Shown: in pieces, positions 58,776 through 64,000 of the stretch | Layout: the number at the start of each line of letters is the position of its first letter | Numbering within the stretch: the stretch's first letter is position 1 | Assembly (NCBI GenBank): GCA_963734815.1 | Contig: CAVTIH010000002.1 | Location: forward strand, 868,001-932,000 | DNA from: Palsa-744 sp963734815 | GTDB lineage: Bacteria; Actinomycetota; Thermoleophilia; Solirubrobacterales; Solirubrobacteraceae | Direction of reading: 5' to 3' | DNA: 64,000 bases | Position numbers and translations under genes: made by a program | The notes under the pieces: model-generated | Databases searched by the model: none | What the model was told of the DNA's origin: nothing | What the model saw: the letters and a program-made list of their open reading frames with translations, nothing else

Positions 58776-58898
58776 CGACCGATCACGCTGCCCGAGAACA
58801 AGCGCCGCGCGTACTCCAAGGGCTTCGAGGCGCAGCTTAGGCGCGAGGCCGGCCTTTAGAGAGCGGAAGCTCCATCCGATATCTTGACGGAGAGCACG

Positions 58899-59144
58899 AT
58901 GCCTGAGCCACAGCAACTACATGTCAACGTCCGGCTAGAGGATGGGTCGCTATGGGCCACGGTGGACGAGTATCCCGGCGTGTTCGCCACCGGGGACAAC
59001 CTCGAAGAGCTTCGAGAAAGCCTGCAAGAAGGGATCGCACTCGTGCTGGCCGATCTGGGCGAGGAGCCTCCGACGGTGACGCTCGCGCCGCTGCACGCCG
59101 AGCCGGTCACTACGACCGCCAGCGCCGAGCTTCTCTACGCCTGA
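58899..59144 (+). CDS. HicB-like antitoxin (second copy)
   Basis: An 81-residue protein: QLHVNVRLEDGSLWATVDEY, PGVFATGDNLEELRESLQEG, the HicB core. ATG 58899 follows GGAGAG. No HicA follows; the next 140 bases carry two copies of a GACGCCTGAGTTGCAAAC repeat and then a gloA-like tail. Orphan antitoxin. Confidence 0.78.
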   Translation: MPEPQQLHVNVRLEDGSLWATVDEYPGVFATGDNLEELRESLQEGIALVLADLGEEPPTVTLAPLHAEPVTTTASAELLYA

Positions 59145-59162
59145 TCGCTCGCGCCGCAGCGC

Positions 59163-59250
59163 CGACGCCTGAGTTGCAAACCGACCGACGCCTGAGTTGC
59201 AAACTGGCCACTACCTAGATGGCTACAGAATCGAGATTTTGGAGATGTAG
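59163..59250 (+). repeat. TTGCAAAC repeats and gloA-like 3' tail, copy A
   Basis: GACGCCTGAGTTGCAAAC occurs at about 59164 and again at about 59185. The second continues in one open frame as ELQTGHYLDGYRIEILEM-stop (59191-59250). DGYRIEILEM matches the end of gloA (DGYRVEILEM); at the DNA level GAGATTTTGGAGATG is shared exactly. It looks like a recombination or integration scar derived from a glyoxalase-type 3' end. Confidence 0.65.
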
Positions 59251-59280
59251 GGCTTGATGCTCAGCCCATGTCCTTGACAC

Positions 59281-59296
59281 GATATGCTGGCATATC
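59281..59296. promoter_or_regulatory. Operator palindrome before vapB
   Basis: GATATGC-TG-GCATATC, immediately before the antitoxin ATG at 59297, preceded by CTTGACAC (possible -35). Position over the transcription start fits autorepression by the ribbon-helix-helix antitoxin. Confidence 0.65.
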
Positions 59297-59530
59297 ATGG
59301 TACGTACGACGGTAAAGATCCCCGAGGAGCTCGACGAGCGGTTGCGGCACGAGGCGAGACGCCGCGGCAGCACCATCTCAGACGTGACGCGCTCGGCGCT
59401 AGAGGCCCATCTACAAGGCGGACGTCGGCAACTGCGAGCCGCTGCCGCCGGCCGCAGCGGCAACACCGACATCTCCGAGCGGATAGAGCAAATCATCAGC
59501 GCGGAGTTGGGCGATAGCGCTCATCATTGA
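59297..59530 (+). CDS. vapB: VapB ribbon-helix-helix antitoxin
   Basis: A 77-residue antitoxin: MVRTTVKIPEELDERLRHEA and STISDVTRSALEAHL form the ribbon-helix-helix; the Arg/Ala linker and ISERIEQIISAELG tail would bind the toxin. ATG 59297 directly abuts an operator palindrome. The toxin frame overlaps its last codons. Confidence 0.85.
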   Translation: MVRTTVKIPEELDERLRHEARRRGSTISDVTRSALEAHLQGGRRQLRAAAAGRSGNTDISERIEQIISAELGDSAHH

Positions 59531-59939
59531 CGCTGGGCCACTTTACGCTTATGTGGACGGCGACGATGCTCACCACGAGGCGTGCCTCGAGTTGCTGGAG
59601 ACTCATCCCGGACCCCTGATCGTCCCGACCCTCGTCATCACCGAGGTCGCATACCTGATCGCGAGTCGCCTCGGCTGGCAGGCCGAGACTCGATTCCTCG
59701 GCGACCTCGCAGCCGGCGAGATGAGCCTCGAGCCGGTCGAACCCAATGACACTCTGCGAATCGCAGAGCTGGTTGCTCGCTACCACGACCTTCCCCTTGG
59801 CACGGTCGACGCATCGGTCATCGCTGCCGCCGAGCGCCTTGGCGCAACCGAAGTGGCGACACTCGATCGCCGCCACTTCACAGTTGTACGCCCACGCCAT
59901 GTTGAGGCGTTTGACCTCCTCCCCAGTCGTATCGAGTAG
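59517..59939 (+). CDS. vapC: VapC toxin (PIN domain) without a canonical start
   Basis: The reading frame from about 59517 gives LIIDAGPLYAYVDGDDAHHE, then PTLVITEVAYLI, GTVDASVIAAAERLG and VATLDRRHFTVV, with all PIN acidic residues (Asp in IIDAG, Glu in ITEV, Asp in TVDAS and Asp in TLDRR). Between the in-frame stop at 59484 and GTG 59553 there is no ATG, GTG or TTG. Starting at 59553 would delete the first catalytic Asp. Either an AUU/AUC/CUC-type start, coupled to vapB, is used, or the toxin is silent. Confidence 0.75.
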   Translation, partial: ALIIDAGPLYAYVDGDDAHHEACLELLETHPGPLIVPTLVITEVAYLIASRLGWQAETRFLGDLAAGEMSLEPVEPNDTLRIAELVARYHDLPLGTVDASVIAAAERLGATEVATLDRRHFTVVRPRHVEAFDLLPSRIE

Positions 59940-59948
59940 TCCCCGCCT

Positions 59949-60013
59949 ACCCTGAGTTGCAAACCGACCATTACCTAGACGGGTACCGGATCGAGATCAT
60001 CGAGCAGCGATAG
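59949..60013 (+). repeat. gloA-like 3' tail, copy B
   Basis: A frame ELQTDHYLDGYRIEIIEQR-stop (59954-60013) preceded by CTGAGTTGCAAACC. It shares most of 45 bases with copy A (59190-59235) and encodes another glyoxalase-type ending (DGYRIEIIE). It closes the VapBC block 59251-59948. Confidence 0.65.
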
Positions 60014-60070
60014 ACGGCGCGCAAAGCCGCGTCGCAAGTCAAGCTCACGAGCTGTTCGACCCATGTGCTA

Positions 60071-60087
60071 CATTGTGACGCACAATG
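60071..60087. promoter_or_regulatory. Operator palindrome over the phd start
   Basis: CATTGTG-ACG-CACAATG; its last three bases are the antitoxin ATG (60085). TACATT at 60069-60074 is a likely -10 box, which would give a leaderless mRNA. Strong candidate for the autorepression site. Confidence 0.7.
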
Positions 60088-60402
60088 GCTGTCACACATT
60101 CGATCGGTGCCACGAAGACCGTTGGAGTGCGCGAGCTGCGTCAGAACCTGAGCCGCTACCTCGCGCGCGTCAAGGAGGGTGAGACGCTGACGGTCACCGA
60201 GCGGGGGCACGAGGTCGCTCGGCTGGTGCCCTCGAGCCCCGATATCGACCCTTACTACCTGGAGCTGGCCGAGAAGTACGGCGCGACGATCCCAAAGGGG
60301 GATCTAGTGGAGACCATCAGGAATCTGCCGCCGCTCGCAAACCCCGCACCAGCTGGCACAACGGACGCAATGCTCGCCGAGGGTCGCCGGGATCACTTCT
60401 GA
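60085..60402 (+). CDS. Phd/YefM-family antitoxin
   Basis: A 105-residue antitoxin: KTVGVRELRQNLSRYLARVK, GETLTVTERGHEVARLVPSS, the Phd/YefM DNA-binding fold, then a toxin-binding C-terminus (DAMLAEGRRDHF). It ends four bases before the VapC start. Its operator overlaps its own start codon. Confidence 0.88.
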   Translation: MAVTHSIGATKTVGVRELRQNLSRYLARVKEGETLTVTERGHEVARLVPSSPDIDPYYLELAEKYGATIPKGDLVETIRNLPPLANPAPAGTTDAMLAEGRRDHF

Positions 60403-60406
60403 GCCG

Positions 60407-60799
60407 GTGAGCACCGTCTACATAGACACGAGTGCGCTCGGCAGAGTCCTACTCGATGAACCCGACAAGCCGGTGATCGAGGAGGCGCTCGACACCTTCG
60501 ATCAAATCACCGCAAGCCGTCTGCTGCGCATCGAGCTGCGGCGCGTAGGCACAAAGAGAGGATTGCTCGACCGTGCTGACGCGCTTTTGGCGGACATCGC
60601 GCTCATGCCCATGGATGAACAGGTTCTCACCGCAGCGGAGTCCATCGCCCCGACGACCGTCGCCACGCTCGACGCTATCCACCTCGCTACGGCTGTCCAA
60701 CTGGCGGAGGCTGGCAAGCTGAACGTGCTGATGACCTACGACAAACAGCTGGCCGATGGCGCGCGCGAGCACGGGATCACGGTGCTGTCTCCCAGCTGA
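60407..60799 (+). CDS. vapC: VapC toxin (PIN domain)
   Basis: A 130-residue PIN protein: VYIDTSALGRVLLDEPD (first Asp), TASRLLRIELRRVG (Glu), ATLDAIHLATAVQL (Asp) and VLMTYDKQLADGARE (Asp). GTG start just after phd. Predicted RNase toxin partnered by the Phd-type protein. Confidence 0.9.
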   Translation: MSTVYIDTSALGRVLLDEPDKPVIEEALDTFDQITASRLLRIELRRVGTKRGLLDRADALLADIALMPMDEQVLTAAESIAPTTVATLDAIHLATAVQLAEAGKLNVLMTYDKQLADGAREHGITVLSPS

Positions 60800-60881
60800 C
60801 GGCCGGGCACCTCCCGAGTGGACGCGCGCGACGCCTCGACCGCGCGCCGCGCAAGAACTCTATGGCGATAGCCTCGCATCA

Positions 60882-61928
60882 ATGGAACTGGGCCTCGCCA
60901 CCTTCGCCGACCTGCCGCTCGGGGCAGACGCGCCTCACGCGGCGCAACGGCTGCGCGAGCTGCTCGAGGAGATCGAGCTCGCCGACCAGCTTGGGCTGGA
61001 AGTCTTCGGAGTCGGCGAGCACCATCGGCCCGACTATGCCGTGTCCGCGCCACCGATCGCGCTTGCCGCCGCGGCGGCGCGTACGCAGACGATTCGCCTG
61101 AGCAGCGCCGTCACGGTGCTCAGCTCGGCCGACCCGGTGCGGGTGTTTCAGGACTTCGCCACGCTCGACCTGATCTCCGGCGGGCGCGCGGAGATCATGG
61201 CTGGTAGGGGGTCCTTCACGGAGTCGTTTCCGCTGTATGGCTTCGACCTCGACGACTACGACGAGCTGTTTACGGAGAAGCTCGAGCTGCTGCTGGCGCT
61301 GCGCTGCACCGAGCGCGTCACCTGGTCGGGGCGCCATCGGGCAGCGCTGCACGACGTGGGTGTGTATCCACGCCCACTGCAGAACCCGCTGCCGGTGTGG
61401 ATCGCGGTTGGTGGGACGCCCGCCTCGGTGGCACGCGCGGGGATGCTTGGGCTGCCGTTGATGATCGCAATCATCGGTGGGCCCCCTGCACGGTTCGCGC
61501 CGCTGGTTGACCTCTACCACCGGGCCGTCGCACAGAGTGAGCTGAAGGATGGCCAGGCCAACCCCGCTGGACCCGCGGTCGGGATCAACTCGCACACCTA
61601 CCTTGCACCCACCTCGCAGCGGGCGGCCGACGAGTACTTCCCGGCCTACTCGCAGGTGATGAACCGCATCGGACGCGAGCGGGGCTGGCCGCCGATGTCC
61701 CGCGCACAGTTCGACGCGGCGTGCGGCCCGGAGGGGCATCTGCTGGTCGGGAGTCCGCAGCAGGTGATCGAGAAGATCCTTGCCGAGCACGAGCTATTCG
61801 GGCACAACCGCTTCCTCGCGCAGGTCAGCATCGGCGCGTTGCCGCATGCGCGGGCGATGCGTGCGATCGAGCTGTTCGGCAGCGAGGTCGCGCCGGCCGT
61901 GCGCGAGGCGCTTGCCGACCGCGGCTGA
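60882..61928 (+). CDS. LLM-class flavin-dependent oxidoreductase
   Basis: A 348-residue luciferase-like monooxygenase: MELGLATFADL start, VFGVGEHHRPDYAVSAPPIA, IRLSSAVTVLSSADPVRVFQ, LDLISGGRAEIMAGRGSFTE and LPVWIAVGGTPASV. These match the LLM TIM barrel with flavin (FMN or F420) binding. ATG 60882 is the family-like start; reading upstream overlaps the VapC 3' region. Substrate unknown. Confidence 0.88.
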   Translation: MELGLATFADLPLGADAPHAAQRLRELLEEIELADQLGLEVFGVGEHHRPDYAVSAPPIALAAAAARTQTIRLSSAVTVLSSADPVRVFQDFATLDLISGGRAEIMAGRGSFTESFPLYGFDLDDYDELFTEKLELLLALRCTERVTWSGRHRAALHDVGVYPRPLQNPLPVWIAVGGTPASVARAGMLGLPLMIAIIGGPPARFAPLVDLYHRAVAQSELKDGQANPAGPAVGINSHTYLAPTSQRAADEYFPAYSQVMNRIGRERGWPPMSRAQFDAACGPEGHLLVGSPQQVIEKILAEHELFGHNRFLAQVSIGALPHARAMRAIELFGSEVAPAVREALADRG

Positions 61929-61938
61929 TCGCCCAGCC

Positions 61939-62652
61939 CTACGCAGTGACCGGACGCAGCTCCTCGACACCATCGAGCAGCTGCCAGTTGCCATCCAGCG
62001 CGGCTTGGGCGCGGGCGAGCATGCGCTCGCCGACGGCGTCGCGCTCGGCCGCGTCCTCGGGCAGCAGCTGCTCGATCAGCTCGCGCGCCTGGCGCGCGTG
62101 CTCCACATCGAGCTTGGCATGCAGGGTGAAGTAGGCGGCTCCCGGGGAATCCTCCGGCACGCCGTAGTGGGTGGCGAGGCCCTCCAGCTTGGTGGTCGAG
62201 ATCGCCGGCTGGCTGGCCTCCACGGTGTACAGCACCGCCAGGTGCTCCAGCAAGCCCTCGCCCGCGGTCCACGCCCGTGCGCATGTGCGCGTCTGCGCCA
62301 GCGGTTCGGCGCTCGCGCCCAGCGACTTCGAGCCGACACCCGGGCGCCGGTCTTCCAACCGTGGCTGCGCGTCCTCGGGGATGCCCACCGCACGCGCGAA
62401 CTGCTCCCACAGCTCCACGTGACTCTCCTCCTCGGTGGCGTGGCGGGCGAGGCCGGCAGCGTGCTCGGGGCCCGCCTGCTCCGCGGCCAGCCGCGAGGTC
62501 TGCGCCAGCGCGCGCACCGCGTGGCCGTACTCACCGGCGTACAGCTCCAGCTCGCCATCCTGCAGTTCGCCGGCGCTCCAGCGCTGGTAGAAGGGGTGTT
62601 CGAGCACGTTGGTGCGTCTGCGCACCTCGTCGAGCTGGGCGAAGATGTCCAT
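61939..62652 (-). CDS. TenA/CADD-like helical diiron protein
   Basis: A 237-residue all-helical protein: LEHPFYQRWSAGEL, LYAGEYGHAVRALAQ, HATEEESHVELWEQF, VLYTVEASQPAISTTKLEGL and FTLHAKLDVEHARQARELIE. The Glu/His pattern (EYGH, EExxH, EASQP, HxxxDxEH) matches the PqqC/TenA-like CADD group, some of which act as self-sacrificing pABA synthases that use Tyr and Lys residues; Tyr in HPFYQRW and Lys in TKLEG could be equivalents, but this is inference. ATG 62652. Confidence 0.78.
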   Translation of the reverse strand: MDIFAQLDEVRRRTNVLEHPFYQRWSAGELQDGELELYAGEYGHAVRALAQTSRLAAEQAGPEHAAGLARHATEEESHVELWEQFARAVGIPEDAQPRLEDRRPGVGSKSLGASAEPLAQTRTCARAWTAGEGLLEHLAVLYTVEASQPAISTTKLEGLATHYGVPEDSPGAAYFTLHAKLDVEHARQARELIEQLLPEDAAERDAVGERMLARAQAALDGNWQLLDGVEELRPVTA

Positions 62653-62718
62653 CGCGGTCAATCCCCTTCCGTCGGCTTTTGGGTGTTGGTCGGTTTGAGG
62701 GTGGTCGTCGTCGGCAGT

Positions 62719-62761
62719 GGCGCTGCAGCGCCGTCGTTGCGGCGCCGCAGCCGGCATGCCG
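62719..62761. repeat. Small palindrome cluster
   Basis: Three perfect palindromes in a row: 62719-62732 (GGCGCTGCAGCGCC), 62738-62749 (TGCGGCGCCGCA) and 62752-62761 (CGGCATGCCG), followed by GCATGCCGCTGCATGCCGCT direct repeats. They lie between divergent genes (61939 and 62822) and are a weaker version of the arrays around the Uma2 gene. Confidence 0.8.
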
Positions 62762-62821
62762 CTGCATGCCGCTGCATCGTACGCCCGCGACCGGTCACCC
62801 GCGCTACGCTACCGGCGAGCG

Positions 62822-63163
62822 ATGGCGGACACCGGCAAGATCGCCAAGAACCTCGAGCGCTTCGCCCAGGCGGTGGCGGCGCACGACCGTGAGAACCCGA
62901 CGCACACCGCGCACGGCATCGGCCTCGCCCACTTCGACATGGAGCGGCTGGACTTCGAGGAGGGCGAGGAGATCCTGCCGGGGATCACGATCCACGCCGA
63001 CAGCGGCGTCACGGGCAACTTCCGCGTGCTGTGCGACGGGCAGCACGACGAGCAGCGCGAGGAGTCCGAGGCGGAGGTGGTCGAGGCGGTCGCCACGCAG
63101 TCCGTTCCAGTCGTCGCACCCGGCGGGGCGGGCGATCCTCGGTTCCGGCCGTTCGGGGAGTAG
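62822..63163 (+). CDS. Conserved small acidic protein, unknown
   Basis: A 113-residue cytosolic protein: GKIAKNLERFAQAVAAHDRE, HTAHGIGLAHFDMERLDFEE, GEEILPGITIHADSGVTGNF. The HADSGVTGNFRVLCDG stretch suggests a small beta barrel. Acidic C-terminal linker, then RFRPFGE. Divergent from the TenA/CADD-like gene. I do not recognise a family. Confidence 0.7.
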   Translation: MADTGKIAKNLERFAQAVAAHDRENPTHTAHGIGLAHFDMERLDFEEGEEILPGITIHADSGVTGNFRVLCDGQHDEQREESEAEVVEAVATQSVPVVAPGGAGDPRFRPFGE

Positions 63164-63214
63164 TCAGCCGTGGAGTAGTCAGCCGTAGCGCACACCGGCG
63201 GGTCCGCCGTCGCC

Positions 63215-64000
63215 TCAGCGTGCAGGGAGTGGCGCCGGGATGCCCACCCGCTTGGCGATCGCCGCCACCAGCCGTTCGATCGTCGGGCACTCCACGCCGT
63301 GGCGAGCGCCCGCGCGCAGCACCGCCCCGGGGATCGCGTCCAGCTCGGGGGGGCGGCCGGCGGCGATGTCGCGCTGCATCGAGCTGCCCAACGTGGGGTG
63401 CGCGGCGCTCAATTCGCCCAGGGGGTCGGCCGCGTCGATGCTTGCTCCCGCGGCCGCCGCCACCGCGCAACCCTCCTCGATCGCGCCGAGGAGCTCGGCG
63501 CGCAGCTCGGGCGTGGTGAGGATTTCGCCGAGCCGCCGGTCGAACGCGCTGGTGGTACACGCCAGCGCGTTGAGGCGCACCAACTTGCCCCACATCACCT
63601 GCGCCTCGGACTCCTCCACGCGCGCGGGGATCCCCGCCGCGTTCAGCGTCACCGCCAGCGCCTGCATCCCCGGGCGCGCCGCCGCGTGAGCGGAGGCCAT
63701 GTCGATGCGCAGGAAGGGGCTCGTGTGCACCACGACGCCCGGCGCGGGGCGGTCGGCCTCGACGCGGATCGTGCCCGCCACGACCGTCTGGACGCCGAAG
63801 CGCTCGCGCAGCACCGCCAGGTGGTCGAGGCCGTTGAGCAGCGGCAGCACCAGCGCGGGCCGACCGATCGAGGATCGGTCGGCGATGCGCTCCAGCGCCT
63901 CGTGCAGCCCCGTCGCCTTGGTTGCCACCACCAGCGCCTCCACGGGCTCCTCCAGTTTGGTCACCGTGCGGGGGTGAGCGACGAAGTCGCCCAGCCTCAC
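63215..64000 (-). CDS. Ketopantoate reductase family protein, N-terminus beyond window
   Basis: The visible 261 residues: VEALVVATKATGLHEALERI, LVLPLLNGLDHLAVL, VMWGKLVRLNALACTTSAFD (catalytic Lys region, WxKLxxNA) and AHPTLGSSMQRDIAAGRPPE followed by LDAIPGA, the PanE C-terminal signature. The NADPH-binding GxGxxG would lie beyond the right edge, so the gene is incomplete here. It reduces ketopantoate (or a similar 2-ketoacid) in pantothenate/CoA synthesis. It is convergent with the small protein at 62822. Confidence 0.88.
   Translation of the reverse strand: MRLGDFVAHPRTVTKLEEPVEALVVATKATGLHEALERIADRSSIGRPALVLPLLNGLDHLAVLRERFGVQTVVAGTIRVEADRPAPGVVVHTSPFLRIDMASAHAAARPGMQALAVTLNAAGIPARVEESEAQVMWGKLVRLNALACTTSAFDRRLGEILTTPELRAELLGAIEEGCAVAAAAGASIDAADPLGELSAAHPTLGSSMQRDIAAGRPPELDAIPGAVLRAGARHGVECPTIERLVAAIAKRVGIPAPLPAR

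Overview
The window is high-GC DNA from an actinobacterium, most likely a Thermoleophilia / Solirubrobacterales-type genome. This rests on the very high GC, frequent GTG starts, the family of large secreted NHL/beta-propeller proteins with Lys-rich tails, and an LPxxRAYExVSP-type propeller start that I associate with that group. That taxonomic call is inference; no rRNA, tRNA or CRISPR array was recognised.

Layout. 1-1100: edge of a secreted protein, a small Cys/His protein, and decayed toxin-antitoxin (TA) genes. 1123-11440: surface module 1, a minus-strand operon of a TetR regulator with an extra C-terminal winged helix, a TolB/PD40-like propeller, a 1032-aa Cys-motif secreted protein, an NHL/Fn3-like protein and a collagen-like protein, behind a long structured leader. 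11550-22323: VapBC, Fpg/Nei glycosylase, clan GH-A-like secreted protein, APH plus HAD pair, second VapBC, aldehyde dehydrogenase, a Uma2 nuclease gene bracketed by six palindromes, cyclophilin and an exported NHL protein. 22328-31746: surface module 2, with the same regulator and domains fused into two giant proteins. 31776-41104: HipBA, DEAD helicase, quinone oxidoreductase, Phd-VapC, DUF4143 ATPase, AAA ATPase, a solitary copy of the module promoter, and an AbiE-type pair. 41126-42620: a graveyard with a group II intron reverse-transcriptase relic and surface module 3, collapsed by an internal deletion. 42732-57842: mainly housekeeping (PfkB kinase, dCTP deaminase, citrate synthase, MTHFR, pyruvate kinase, metallo-beta-lactamase-fold enzymes, AarF/UbiB kinase), plus Fic, a 16-bp minisatellite and an AT-richer secreted protein. 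57922-60799: gloA followed by HicB, VapBC and Phd-VapC genes, with two later copies of a gloA-like 3' tail. 60882-64000: LLM oxidoreductase, TenA/CADD-like protein, small protein and PanE.

How it works together. The strongest candidate for an undescribed system is the repeated surface module. Three copies of a TetR-winged-helix regulator sit behind the same promoter and a leader of about 300 nt carrying two conserved hairpins around a CT-repeat tract, followed where intact by overlapping exported propeller and Cys-motif genes. Copies 1 and 2 are intact but reshuffled, copy 3 is a deletion chimera, and a fourth site keeps only the promoter. Between and around these modules lie about a dozen TA-type loci, several with visible operator palindromes and several decayed, so this is an accessory-rich stretch threaded between core metabolic genes.
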